NCBI GenBank assembly: GCA_934504345.1
Contig: CAKSVR010000048.1
Span: 1-15,812 of the forward strand
Origin: an uncultured Agathobaculum sp.
GTDB lineage: Bacteria; Bacillota; Clostridia; Oscillospirales; Butyricicoccaceae
DNA: 15,812 nucleotides
Direction of reading: 5' to 3'
A program made the position numbers and the translations under genes. Of the stretch, positions 1-6,775 are shown one piece after another. A model generated the notes under the pieces. That model had not been told where the DNA came from, did not search any database, and saw only the letters and a list, made by a program, of their open reading frames with translations. Numbering within the stretch: the first letter of the stretch is position 1; the number at the start of each line of letters is the position of its first letter.

Positions 1-75
1 CGAACACAGTAGTTAAGCTCGTTTACGGTGACAATACTTGGCTGGTGACGGCCCGGGAAGATAACTCAACGCCTA
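1..75 (+). rRNA. rrf: 5S ribosomal RNA, 3' part
   Basis: The window opens inside a 5S rRNA gene. The conserved stretch CGAACACAGTAGTTAAGCTC at the very start is the usual loop B/helix III segment, followed by the TACTTGG and GGGAAGATAACTC motifs of the 3' half. The 5' half lies outside the window. The exact 3' end is estimated from the end of the closing helix. A terminator follows directly, so this is the last gene of an rRNA operon. Confidence 0.88.
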
Positions 76-80
76 CACCA

Positions 81-112
81 AAGCAGCAGTGAAAACTGCT
101 GCTTTTTATTTT
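81..112 (+). terminator. Intrinsic terminator of the rRNA operon
   Basis: A perfect 10-bp stem (81-90 with 95-104) closes a GAAA tetraloop and runs into a T-rich tail (103-112). It lies just after the 5S gene. Confidence 0.9.
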
Positions 113-117
113 ACCCG

Positions 118-146
118 TTGACATTCCCGACCGGAACGGCTATACT
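118..146 (+). promoter_or_regulatory. Sigma-A type promoter for the small protein at 197
   Basis: A consensus -35 TTGACA (118-123) and a -10 TATACT (141-146) are separated by exactly 17 bp. Transcription would start near 153, giving a short leader with a GGGAGGGG ribosome site before the ATG at 197. Confidence 0.8.
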
Positions 147-196
147 GTCCTCAAAGAAGGATAGACAAAAAACGGAAAACACCGGGAGGGGATACG

Positions 197-445
197 ATGT
201 TATTCAAAGCAGAGCTCACCACCGCCGCCACGATGGAACGCCGCGAGGCGATCGTTCGGGCGCTCGAGCAGGCCGGCATCACGGCATACACCAAAACGCA
301 GGATAATTTCTCGGGCGGACTGTTCGAGAACCGCCGCTCATCGGGGACATTCGGCATGGACAGTGCTGCGCGGTATCAGTACAAGATCTATGTCAAGCGT
401 GAACAGCTCGAGCAGGCAAAGGCCGTGCTCGCTGCACTTGCATGA
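197..445 (+). CDS. Small DUF2007-like protein of unknown function
   Basis: This is an 82-residue soluble protein with no signal peptide or membrane segment. The pattern is an N-terminal strand, a helix (about residues 13-27, REAIVRALEQAGI), a Gly-rich middle (GGLFENRRSSGTFGM), then a strand YQYKIYVKR and a final helix in which a gene product of this kind usually reads 'EQAKAVL'. This resembles the DUF2007/putative signal-transducing fold and short clostridial relatives, but the match is by shape and a few residues, not by a clear motif. The ATG is set by GGGAGGGG about 6 bases upstream. It is monocistronic, between its own promoter and its own terminator. The function is unknown. Confidence 0.8.
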   Translation: MLFKAELTTAATMERREAIVRALEQAGITAYTKTQDNFSGGLFENRRSSGTFGMDSAARYQYKIYVKREQLEQAKAVLAALA

Positions 446-454
446 CAAAACAGG

Positions 455-487
455 AGAGCCGGAGCGATTGCTTCGGCTCTTTTTTTG
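455..487 (+). terminator. Intrinsic terminator after the DUF2007-like gene
   Basis: The stem 455-465 pairs with 470-480 (11 bp with one G-T pair, loop GATT) and is followed by a run of T to 486. It starts ten bases after the stop codon. Confidence 0.9.
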
Positions 488-495
488 CGCCCTAC

Positions 496-524
496 TTTAC
501 CGATTCGCCGAAATGTGATAAAAT
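496..524 (+). promoter_or_regulatory. Likely promoter of the VOC-to-CPCC gene cluster
   Basis: TTTACC (496-501) and TAAAAT (519-524) are 17 bp apart. They match 4 of 6 and 5 of 6 consensus bases, and a TGTG sits just before the -10. It falls between the upstream terminator and the first gene of the cluster at 591. No second promoter is obvious before 4478, so the six genes are probably co-transcribed. Confidence 0.55.
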
Positions 525-590
525 AAGCAGTAATCAGAAAATATACCAGACAGCAATGCTGTGTTGGTTTTGTTTGATGGAGGCTGCGCT

Positions 591-1064
591 ATGATAAAGT
601 TCAGAATGCCGCTGCTGGCGGTGCGTGATGTGGAGATCTCAAAAAAGTTCTATCAGGAGCTGTTCGACCAGACGGTAACACTCGATCTGGGCGAAAATGT
701 GACATTTTCCGGCGGTTTTGCAATCCAGCAGGATTTCGACAAACTGACCGGCGTGCCCGGATCCACAATCCTGCACCAGTCGCACAACATGGAGCTTTAC
801 TTTGAGGTGGACGATTTCGATGCGTTCACCGAAAAGCTGCACCGCCATCTGGATGTGGAGCTCGTCCATCCGCCGATGACGCACGCATGGCAGCAGCGGG
901 TAGTGCGCCTGTACGACCCGGACTGGCACATGATCGAGGTCGGCGAATCCATGGAGCGCATCGCGCTTCGTCTGCTGGACGAGGGACATTCTGTGGAGGA
1001 AACCGCGCAGCTCATCCATCACCCGACTGATTTTGTGGAACGATGCAGAAAGGGCTTGAAATAG
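591..1064 (+). CDS. VOC (glyoxalase/bleomycin-resistance fold) family protein
   Basis: This 157-residue protein carries two beta-alpha-beta-beta-beta modules: MPLLAVRDVEISKKFYQELF near the N-terminus, and a second repeat ending in VRLYDPDWHMIEVGE near residues 103-120. The DPD-x-H-x-I-E-V end of the second module is diagnostic of the vicinal-oxygen-chelate superfamily. A helical tail of about 35 residues extends beyond the usual 120-residue domain and looks like a small helix-turn-helix (SVEETAQLIHHPTDFV). Reaction and substrate cannot be told. An in-frame ATG lies at 561, but GGAGG at 579-583, seven bases before 591, fixes the start. The stop codon is 2 bases from the next gene. Confidence 0.82.
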   Translation: MIKFRMPLLAVRDVEISKKFYQELFDQTVTLDLGENVTFSGGFAIQQDFDKLTGVPGSTILHQSHNMELYFEVDDFDAFTEKLHRHLDVELVHPPMTHAWQQRVVRLYDPDWHMIEVGESMERIALRLLDEGHSVEETAQLIHHPTDFVERCRKGLK

Positions 1065-1066
1065 AT

Positions 1067-1789
1067 ATGTTCGGTTATCAACCGGAATTTGTCGATTGCG
1101 GAGATGCCCGCATTGCCTGCTATGATGTGGGCCGCGGCAAGCCGCTCGTGCTGCTGCACGGCAACGGCGAGGACAGCTCCTACTGGAACGCCCAGATCCC
1201 CGAGCTGACCCGTTTTTATCGCGTTATCGCGGTGGACAGCCGCGGACACGGCGCCTCCGAGAGCGGCGGGCATGGCCTGTCGTTCGAGCAGATGGCCAGC
1301 GACCTCAAGACCGTGCTCGATGCACGCGGTGTGCGAAAAGCGCACTTCCTCGGCTTCTCGGACGGCGGCAATCTGGCGATAAAATTCGCACTCACTTACC
1401 CGGAATATGTAGATAAACTCATCCTTAACGGCGCAAATGTGGAGATGTTCGGCGGTGTCAAGCCGCAGGTGCAGCTGCCCATTATGGCAGGCTACGGACT
1501 GGCGGCTGTGATGAGCCGTTTCAGCAAAAAGGCCGCCCGCCGACGAGATGTGCTCGGCCTGATGGTCCATCCATACGGTGTGACGATGAACGATCTGGAG
1601 CGGCTGACCATGCCGACCCTTATCATCGTCGGTGAGCACGACATGATACGCGACAAGCAGACAAAGGAGATGGCCTCGCACATTCCTCACTGTCAGGTGG
1701 AGGTTTTTCGCGATGGCGACCACTTTGTTGCAGCAAAACAGCCGTCACGGTTCAACCGGACGGTCATTGAATTTTTACTTGGGAGATAA
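1067..1789 (+). CDS. Alpha/beta hydrolase
   Basis: This is a 240-residue cytoplasmic serine hydrolase of the alpha/beta fold. Visible landmarks are the oxyanion HGNG (residues 31-34), the nucleophile elbow G-F-S-D-G-G with Ser98, the acid Asp192 in VGEHD, and His219 in DGDHF, so the Ser-Asp-His triad is intact. The lid between about 125 and 170 is short. The substrate is unknown; esterases, C-C hydrolases and haloperoxidase-like enzymes share this layout. The start is uncertain: ATG 1067 follows the VOC stop by 2 bases with AAAGGG upstream at a long spacing, whereas ATG 1043 would overlap the VOC gene by 22 bases and add 8 residues. Its stop codon overlaps the ribosome site of the next gene, so translation is probably coupled. 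Confidence 0.85.
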   Translation: MFGYQPEFVDCGDARIACYDVGRGKPLVLLHGNGEDSSYWNAQIPELTRFYRVIAVDSRGHGASESGGHGLSFEQMASDLKTVLDARGVRKAHFLGFSDGGNLAIKFALTYPEYVDKLILNGANVEMFGGVKPQVQLPIMAGYGLAAVMSRFSKKAARRRDVLGLMVHPYGVTMNDLERLTMPTLIIVGEHDMIRDKQTKEMASHIPHCQVEVFRDGDHFVAAKQPSRFNRTVIEFLLGR

Positions 1790-1794
1790 GCATT

Positions 1795-2961
1795 ATGAAA
1801 TTCATCAAGGCGGGAGAAACCGCAGACAGCAATATTTTCAACAAGCTCGACGAGCGCAAAAAGGCGCTGGTGCAGAGCGGCATGGACGTTATCAACCTGT
1901 CCATCGGCACGCCGGATTTCCAGCCGGATAAGCACGTTATGGAAACCGTCAGCCGCGCCGCACTCGACCCGGATATGTACAAGTATTCGCTGAATGAGAC
2001 CCGCGAACTGCTCGATGCAGTCGAGGACTGGTACAAGCGCCGCTACGATGTGGAGCTCGCCGATGACGAGATCATGGCGGTTTGCGGCTCGCAGGAGGGC
2101 ATCGCGCACGTTGGCTTTGCCTTCGCCGGCCCGAACGACCTTATCCTTGCACCGGACCCGGGCTACCCGATCTTCTCGTTCGGCCCGATGATGACCGGCG
2201 CGACCGTCGGCCTGTACCCGCTGTATGCTGAGAAGAACTGGCAGCTCGACTTTAACGACATCCCGGAGGACATTGCAGAGCGTGCCAAGGCGATTGTCGT
2301 TTCCTATCCGAACAACCCGACCACCGCTGTTGCCGACCGTTCGTTCTACGAAAAGCTGGTCGTTTGGGCGCGGGAGCACAATGTCATCGTGCTGCACGAT
2401 AACGCATACTCTGATATTATGCTCAACGGTGAAAAAGGGCTGTCGTTCCTGTCCATCCCGGGCGCAAAGGAGGTCGGCATCGAGTTCAACTCGCTCTCCA
2501 AGACCTACAATCTGACCGGTATGCGCGTGTCGTTCGCGCTTGGCAACCGCGACGTCATCAGCCGCTTCCGCGCGTTCCGTTCGCAGATCGACTACGGTAT
2601 GTTCTACCCGATCATGGCGGGCGCGGCAGCCGCGCTGAACGGCCCGCAGGACGTTGTAGAGAGCAACCGCACCGGCTATATGGCACGCCGTGATGCGCTG
2701 TGCGGCGGTCTGCGCTCGATCGGCTGGAACGTGCCGGATGCACAGGGCACGATGTTCGTCTGGGCGAAGATTCCGGAGCGTTTCAAGTCCTCTGTGGACT
2801 TCACCATTGAGCTGATGGAAAAGACCGGCGTGATTGTCGTTCCGGGCAGCGCGTTCGGCGCACAGGGCGAGGGCTATGTCCGCATGGCACTGGTCGTTCC
2901 GCCCGAGCGCATGGCAGAGGCGGTGCGCCGCATCGACGAGAGCGGTATTGTAAAGGAGTGA
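1795..2961 (+). CDS. Class I/II PLP aminotransferase, LL-diaminopimelate aminotransferase-like
   Basis: This 388-residue fold-type I PLP enzyme has the expected motifs: IGTPDF (37-42), GSQEGIAH (98-105) for phosphate contact, YPNNPTTA (171-178), HDNAYSD (201-207) with the cofactor Asp202, the Schiff-base Lys236 in SLSKTYNLTGMR, and Arg363 for the substrate carboxylate. The SLSKTYNLTGMR and YPNNPTTA strings are typical of the DapL/MalY-like branch, which makes LL-diaminopimelate from tetrahydrodipicolinate in one step for lysine and peptidoglycan. Aspartate or alanine aminotransferases of the same subgroup are alternatives, so I give no symbol. GGGAG at 1781-1785, partly overlapping the end of the hydrolase gene, sets the ATG. 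The last codons contain the ribosome site of the next gene. Confidence 0.88.
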   Translation: MKFIKAGETADSNIFNKLDERKKALVQSGMDVINLSIGTPDFQPDKHVMETVSRAALDPDMYKYSLNETRELLDAVEDWYKRRYDVELADDEIMAVCGSQEGIAHVGFAFAGPNDLILAPDPGYPIFSFGPMMTGATVGLYPLYAEKNWQLDFNDIPEDIAERAKAIVVSYPNNPTTAVADRSFYEKLVVWAREHNVIVLHDNAYSDIMLNGEKGLSFLSIPGAKEVGIEFNSLSKTYNLTGMRVSFALGNRDVISRFRAFRSQIDYGMFYPIMAGAAAALNGPQDVVESNRTGYMARRDALCGGLRSIGWNVPDAQGTMFVWAKIPERFKSSVDFTIELMEKTGVIVVPGSAFGAQGEGYVRMALVVPPERMAEAVRRIDESGIVKE

Positions 2962-2970
2962 TTCTCTGAT

Positions 2971-3354
2971 ATGCAGATCGACCATATTGCACTGTACACG
3001 CGCGATTTAGAGCGTTTATGTGCGTTTTACACCAAATATTTTGACGGTACGGCGGGCAAGCTGTATCAGAACGAGGAGAGCAGCACGCAGGCGTGCTTTA
3101 TCTCGTTCGCAGACGGCGCGAGGCTGGAGATCGTAACGCGGCCCGCATTCGAGGATGCGGAGCATTCGCGCCTGTGGACGGGCTGGGCGAACACGGCGTT
3201 CAAGGCGGGCACGCGCGAAAACGTGGACGCGCTGACCGAGCAGATGCGCTCGGACGGCTACGAGATCACGGACGGCCCTGCCGTTGGCGAGGATGGCTGC
3301 TACGGCAGTCTGGTGCTCGACCCGGACGGCAATACCGTCCGCATCGTGGCGTAA
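2971..3354 (+). CDS. VOC (glyoxalase-like) family protein
   Basis: This 127-residue single VOC domain of standard size has the first module opening IDHIALYTRDLERLCAFYTKYF with possible metal ligand His5. LEIV follows with Glu53, then the second module ending LVLDPDGNTVRIV (115-126). His5 and Glu53 sit where glyoxalase-type metal ligands usually lie, but the second-module His and Glu are replaced by weak candidates. Activity as a lactoylglutathione lyase is therefore doubtful, and antibiotic binding or isomerase roles are as likely. AAAGGAG (2952-2958) precedes the ATG by 12 bases and overlaps the aminotransferase stop. It is the second VOC gene in this cluster and is not closely similar to the first. 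Confidence 0.85.
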   Translation: MQIDHIALYTRDLERLCAFYTKYFDGTAGKLYQNEESSTQACFISFADGARLEIVTRPAFEDAEHSRLWTGWANTAFKAGTRENVDALTEQMRSDGYEITDGPAVGEDGCYGSLVLDPDGNTVRIVA

Positions 3355-3366
3355 AGGAGAGCGCAG

Positions 3367-4122
3367 ATGAAGCTGATCTCATGGAATGTAAACGGTCTGC
3401 GGGCGTGCATGGGCAAGGGATTCCTTGACTTCGTGGCCGCCGAGCAGCCGGATATGCTGTGCCTGCAGGAAACCAAGATGCAGCAGGGACAGGCCGATGT
3501 GCCGCTCGAAGGCGGCTATCATGAATACTGGAACTCGGCGGAGAAGAAGGGCTATTCCGGCGTTGCGCTGTTCACCAAGACCGCGCCGCAGAACGTCACC
3601 TACGGCCTCGGCATCGACGAGCACGATCACGAGGGCCGCGTTATCACGGCGGACTACGGCGAGTTTTACCTCGTCACCGTGTACACGCCCAACTCGCAGA
3701 ACGAGCTCAAGCGCCTCGATTACCGCATGGTCTGGGAGGATGCGTTCCGCGACTATCTGTGCAGACTGGATAAGGAAAAGCCGGTCATCGTGTGCGGCGA
3801 TATGAACGTAGCCCATCAGGAGATCGACCTGAAAAATCCCAAGACCAATCGCAAAAACGCCGGTTTTACCGACGAAGAGCGCGGCAAAATGACCGAGCTG
3901 CTGGGTGCGGGCTTCACGGATACGTTCCGCCATTTCAATCCCACGCTCGAGGGCGTGTATTCGTGGTGGAGCTATCGTTTCCATGCCCGCGAGAAGAACG
4001 CAGGCTGGCGTATCGACTATTTCCTCGTGTCCGACCGGTTTATCGACCGCGTGAAGGATGCGCGTATCCTGACCGATGTGTTCGGTTCGGATCATTGTCC
4101 GGTGCTGATCGAAATTGAATAA
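3367..4122 (+). CDS. xth: Exodeoxyribonuclease III (AP endonuclease, ExoA/Xth type)
   Basis: This 251-residue enzyme of the endonuclease/exonuclease/phosphatase fold cleaves DNA at abasic sites and removes 3' blocking groups in base-excision repair. All catalytic positions are present: Asn7 (SWNVNGLR), Glu35 (LQETK), Tyr106 (VYTPNS), Asp145 and Asn147 (GDMNVAH), Asp217 in GWRIDYFLVS, and Asp242-His243 in GSDHCPV. Length and motifs match Bacillus subtilis ExoA and Escherichia coli Xth. AAAGGAG at 3353-3359, seven bases before the ATG, overlaps the upstream stop. The gene is cytoplasmic and part of the VOC-hydrolase cluster. Its 3' end overlaps the TTG start of the next gene. Confidence 0.95.
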   Translation: MKLISWNVNGLRACMGKGFLDFVAAEQPDMLCLQETKMQQGQADVPLEGGYHEYWNSAEKKGYSGVALFTKTAPQNVTYGLGIDEHDHEGRVITADYGEFYLVTVYTPNSQNELKRLDYRMVWEDAFRDYLCRLDKEKPVIVCGDMNVAHQEIDLKNPKTNRKNAGFTDEERGKMTELLGAGFTDTFRHFNPTLEGVYSWWSYRFHAREKNAGWRIDYFLVSDRFIDRVKDARILTDVFGSDHCPVLIEIE

Positions 4123-4477
4123 GGACGAGTATGCCTTTCTGCCGGAGGCGTTTTTCGGCGGCGTGCAGGAGCAGGAGGACGAGCAGGCGCTCGACCCGTA
4201 CTTCCGGCCGGATGCCGTATCCGGGGAGGATGAGCCGGACGGCCTTGACTGGATGCCGGAAACACCGACCGAGCCGTGTCCGTGCTGCGGCGCGGAGCTT
4301 CCCGAGAACCCATCCTGGGGCTATATCTGTCCCATGTGCGGCTGGGAGATTGATTACGATGTCGAAGGCGAGCCGGATAAGCCCAGCGACCAGAATCATG
4401 GGCTGTCGCTCACCGAGGCCCAGTGGAACTTCCGCACGTTCGGCGTTATCGCGCCGTGGAGCAGAATGGAAAATTGA
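4115..4477 (+). CDS. CPCC-type cysteine-rich (putative zinc-binding) protein
   Basis: A 120-residue protein if TTG 4115 is used. The acidic N-terminal half (QEQEDEQALDP, GEDEPDG) is low in order. The C-terminal half holds CPCC (residues 55-58), then CPMCGWEIDYD about 15 residues on, and the tail PDKPSDQNHGLSLTEAQWNFRTFG. This is the arrangement of the Cys-rich CPCC domain family, where the two Cys pairs probably bind zinc. The family has no known function. No ATG suits the frame; TTG 4115 overlaps the exonuclease stop (4120-4122), which suggests translational coupling, and GTG 4163 is an alternative. The last codons and the TGA at 4475-4477 lie inside the heptamer repeat that follows. Confidence 0.82.
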   Translation: MNKDEYAFLPEAFFGGVQEQEDEQALDPYFRPDAVSGEDEPDGLDWMPETPTEPCPCCGAELPENPSWGYICPMCGWEIDYDVEGEPDKPSDQNHGLSLTEAQWNFRTFGVIAPWSRMEN

Positions 4478-4531
4478 AAATGGAGAATGGAGAATGTACC
4501 TGATGGTTTACCATTCTCCATTTTTTCATTT
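4464..4531. repeat. Heptamer-repeat hairpin A (GAATGGA type)
   Basis: The left arm has units of 7 in phase: GAATGGA, AAATTGA, AAATGGA, GAATGGA, GAATG (4464-4496). After a 14-20 base insert the right arm has complementary units CCATTCT, CCATTTT, TTCATTT (4511-4531). The arms form a perfect 14-bp stem (4477-4490 with 4511-4524), and TTTTTT follows in the right arm, so the transcript could terminate here after the CPCC gene. The architecture is shared with the elements at 11991 and 13955. Confidence 0.75.
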
Positions 4532-4557
4532 TCTCGCTCCTTACTGTGACGTAAGTT

Positions 4558-4700
4558 GTAGGGCGGGATGACCTCATCCCGCCGCACATACATGGGAGCA
4601 GATAAAGCCAGCACGGATGTCGATCGCCCACTTGACATCCCACCGCACATACATGGGAGCAGATTGTTAGAAACGGCGGGGTGGGGTCACCCCGCCCTAC
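4558..4700. repeat. REP/MITE-like repeat with two inverted GC-rich hairpins
   Basis: GTAGGGCGGGATGACC... (4558-4583) and its near-complement ending ...CCCCGCCCTAC (4675-4700) lie as inverted ends of a 143-bp unit. Each end is itself a hairpin: 4562-4571 with 4574-4583 (10 bp), and 4675-4683 with 4688-4696 (9 bp). Between them is a direct repeat of 29 bp with one mismatch (4575-4603 and 4636-4664, CCGCACATACATGGGAGCAG core). There is no coding sequence or clear target-site duplication. It looks like a short interspersed repeat moved by another element, or a REP-type sequence. Confidence 0.7.
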
Positions 4701-4718
4701 GGTAAATGTTATATGCGG

Positions 4719-4724
4719 TATAAT
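4719..4724 (+). promoter_or_regulatory. Possible -10 element for the carboxypeptidase gene
   Basis: TATAAT at 4719-4724 is a consensus -10, 43 bases before the likely start codon. The -35 place (4696-4701, CCTACG) is poor and falls in the edge of the REP-like repeat, so the promoter is either weak or activator-dependent. Confidence 0.4.
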
Positions 4725-4767
4725 CGCAGCAATCGAAACATACCCTTGCTTTAAAGGGGTGAATGCT

Positions 4768-5913
4768 GTGAAGAAAGCAATTTGTGCCGTGATCTTGAGC
4801 GGTTTCCTTGCGGTGCAGGCGGCGGCGCTGCCCGAAATGGGCGCTCTGTATGCCAAATCGGCGGCGCTGTATGCGGCAAACGGGCAGGAATTGTACACCT
4901 ACAACGCCGATGAGCAGTTACAGCCCGCATCTGTGACCAAGATCATGACGATGCTGCTGACGATGGAGGCGCTCGAGCGCGGCGAAGTCACGCTCGACAC
5001 CATGATAACCGGCAGCGAGTATGCCTGTTCGATGGGCGGCACGCAGATATGGCTCGAGCCGGGCGAGCAGCTCTCGCTGGACGAGATGCTCAAAGCCATC
5101 GCGGTCGGCTCGGCGAATGACTGTGCGGTGGCGGTGGCGGAGCATCTGGCGGGCACGGAGGCGGCCTTTGTTGAGCGGATGAACGCCCGCGCGCGGGAGC
5201 TCGGCTGCACGAACACGACGTTCATCAACGCCAACGGGCTGGATGCCGCCGGACAGAAAACGCTGACCTCGGCCCGCGACCTTGCACTCATTTCGTGTGA
5301 GCTGCTGCGCCACCCGAAGATACTGGAGTATACCGGCATCTGGATGGACACGGTGCGCGGCGGTAAATTCGGGCTGGCGAACACGAACAAGATGCTCAAA
5401 AGCTACCCGGGCCTGACCGGACTCAAAACGGGCTACATCCGCGAGGCGGGCTTCTGTATTTCGGCCAGCGCTGAGCGGGACGGGCTGAGCCTTGTGGCGG
5501 TCGTGATGGCTGCGCCGACCAAGGAGAACCGCATGGCGGATGCGACCGTGCTGCTCAATTACGGCTTCGCGAATTTCATGGCATACACACCGTCGGCTGA
5601 CGAACTGGCGCCCATTCCGGTCACGCTTGGCAAAACAGACACCGTGCAGCCGGTGCTCGAGGGAGGCGAGGCGTTCGTCATCGAAAAGGCCAAGGCCGGG
5701 GAGCTGCAAACTGCGGTTGACCTGCCGGAAACGTTGTCCGCGCCGGTGGAGGCCGGGCAGCGGCTGGGCGAGATGACCGTGACAGCGGGCGGCGAAACGC
5801 TGCTGACGGTGCCCATCGTGGCGGCAAACGGCGCAGAAGCCCTCGGTCTGCCGGATATTTTCCTCACATTCGTGCGCGGACTTGCGGGAGAGGCGCAGAA
5901 AGTGCCGGAATAA
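4768..5913 (+). CDS. D-alanyl-D-alanine carboxypeptidase (S11 family, DacF/DacA type)
   Basis: This 381-residue exported penicillin-binding protein trims the terminal D-Ala from peptidoglycan pentapeptides. An N-terminal signal peptide (KKAICAVILSGFLAVQAAA) is followed by the S11 catalytic motifs: S-V-T-K (Ser55, Lys58), S-A-N (115-117) and K-T-G (220-222). A PBP5-like C-terminal beta domain covers about 275-350. The last helix (LPDIFLTFVRGL) may be the amphipathic membrane anchor. GTG 4768 with AAAGGGG 8 bases upstream gives a standard signal peptide; GTG 4759 is possible. An upstream in-frame GTG at 4681 lies inside the repeat and would spoil the signal. No terminator with a good T-run follows. 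Confidence 0.93.
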   Translation: MKKAICAVILSGFLAVQAAALPEMGALYAKSAALYAANGQELYTYNADEQLQPASVTKIMTMLLTMEALERGEVTLDTMITGSEYACSMGGTQIWLEPGEQLSLDEMLKAIAVGSANDCAVAVAEHLAGTEAAFVERMNARARELGCTNTTFINANGLDAAGQKTLTSARDLALISCELLRHPKILEYTGIWMDTVRGGKFGLANTNKMLKSYPGLTGLKTGYIREAGFCISASAERDGLSLVAVVMAAPTKENRMADATVLLNYGFANFMAYTPSADELAPIPVTLGKTDTVQPVLEGGEAFVIEKAKAGELQTAVDLPETLSAPVEAGQRLGEMTVTAGGETLLTVPIVAANGAEALGLPDIFLTFVRGLAGEAQKVPE

Positions 5914-5921
5914 CGCCAAAA

Positions 5922-5950
5922 TCCCGCTCTTTGCCGCGAAAAAAGCGGGA
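5922..5950. terminator. Weak stem-loop after the carboxypeptidase gene
   Basis: TCCCGCT (5922-5928) pairs with AGCGGGA (5944-5950) around a 15-base loop. No T-run follows on the plus strand, so termination here is doubtful; it may only protect the 3' end of the mRNA. Confidence 0.3.
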
Positions 5951-6006
5951 AATGGACGGCTCAAGAAATTTACCATACAAAATGACGGAAAGTTTGCAAA
6001 TCGGGC

Positions 6007-6035
6007 TTGTGATTTTGGGTAAACTATGGTACACT
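6007..6035 (+). promoter_or_regulatory. Extended -10 promoter for the P-loop gene
   Basis: TTGTGA (6007-6012) and TACACT (6030-6035) are 17 bp apart, and TGG (6027-6029) directly precedes the -10, giving an extended -10 site. The leader contains a small AACC-TCAAA-GGTT hairpin (6042-6054) just before the GGGAGG ribosome site. Confidence 0.65.
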
Positions 6036-6070
6036 AAAAGCAACCTCAAAGGTTGGGAGGATAATAAACT

Positions 6071-6481
6071 ATGGTAAAACTTATTATTGGCGGTACCGGT
6101 TCCGGTAAGACCAAGGAGCTTATCGATCAGGTCAACGCTGCAGTAAAAGAAGAAAAGGGCAGTGTCGTTTGCATTTCCCGCGGCAACAAGCTGACTTTCG
6201 ATATTTCGCATGATGCTCGTCTGATCGACGCAGCGGATTATCCGGTTGGCGATTCCGCAAGCCTGCTGGGCTTTGTCGGCGGTCTGCACGCTGGCAACTA
6301 CGACATCACCCGTGTCTTCATCGACGGCCTGTACAAGATCATCGGTGGCAAGGATGCAGCCAAGGCGGAGGAGTTCCTCACCGCGCTGGATGCATTCTCT
6401 TCCAAGCACAGCGTAAACTTCACCGTTTCGCTCAGCGAGGAGCCGGAGTCTGCTACCGAGGCTATGAAGCGTTTCCTGTAA
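6071..6481 (+). CDS. Small P-loop protein of unknown function
   Basis: This is a 136-residue soluble protein beginning with a Walker A loop, G-G-T-G-S-G-K-T (residues 7-14), right after the first strand VKLIIG. VFIDGLYKIIGG (82-93) may be the Walker B strand, with Asp85 and no following catalytic acid. Small clostridial proteins with this layout are often labelled ATP-binding or, without good reason, twitching-motility PilT-like. It is too short for a PilT hexamer subunit or a kinase with a lid, so nucleotide binding is likely but activity unknown. GGGAGG (6055-6060) lies 10 bases before the ATG. It has its own promoter and a strong terminator, so it is a single-gene unit just ahead of the ATP synthase operon. 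Confidence 0.85.
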   Translation: MVKLIIGGTGSGKTKELIDQVNAAVKEEKGSVVCISRGNKLTFDISHDARLIDAADYPVGDSASLLGFVGGLHAGNYDITRVFIDGLYKIIGGKDAAKAEEFLTALDAFSSKHSVNFTVSLSEEPESATEAMKRFL

Positions 6482-6513
6482 TTCCTGTAAGGAAATACAT
6501 ATCCGCGAATAAG

Positions 6514-6550
6514 AAAAAGCAACAGCAAAAGCTGTTGCTTTTTTTCTTTT
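6514..6550 (+). terminator. Intrinsic terminator after the P-loop gene
   Basis: A perfect 10-bp stem (6517-6526 with 6531-6540) has an AAAA loop and A/T extensions, followed by a long T-run. It separates the P-loop gene from the ATP synthase operon. Confidence 0.92.
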
Positions 6551-6555
6551 TGATA

Positions 6556-6769
6556 AAATGACATAAAAATAACAAATCGACATATTCCATAGAGATAACA
6601 AGATGTCTTTGTGCATTTTGCATATTACACCATGAAACACTAAAAAATTATTTGGCTTTTTTGAGCAAAAGTATTTTACTTTTTGGGTAAGTTGGTTATA
6701 ATAGAGAAAGTAACGTGCAATACGGGGCACTTTGCTTTTGTAGGGAATGTTACAGTAACCAGAGGGGGA
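6556..6769 (+). promoter_or_regulatory. AT-rich leader region of the ATP synthase operon
   Basis: A gene-free, AT-rich stretch. The best promoter is TTTACT (6675-6680) with TATAAT (6697-6702), a 16-bp spacer and TTGGT before the -10; transcription would begin near 6709. The leader of about 65 bases contains GTTAC-A-GTAAC (6749-6759) just before the GA(G)5 ribosome site. I see no riboswitch consensus in it. Confidence 0.6.
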
Positions 6770-6775
6770 ATGCGA

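Noticed and set aside
1693..2985. 430-codon minus-strand open frame across the aminotransferase gene
   Set aside because: It is antisense to a gene with all PLP motifs, and its composition is that of a mirror frame.
4632..4637. TTGACA as a -35 for the carboxypeptidase gene
   Set aside because: There is no -10 at the right distance, and it lies inside the repeat about 80 bases from the TATAAT at 4719.
4575..4664. Two-repeat CRISPR array (29-bp repeat, 32-bp spacer)
   Set aside because: Only two units occur, each including half of a GC-rich hairpin of the REP-like element. There are no cas genes or leader.
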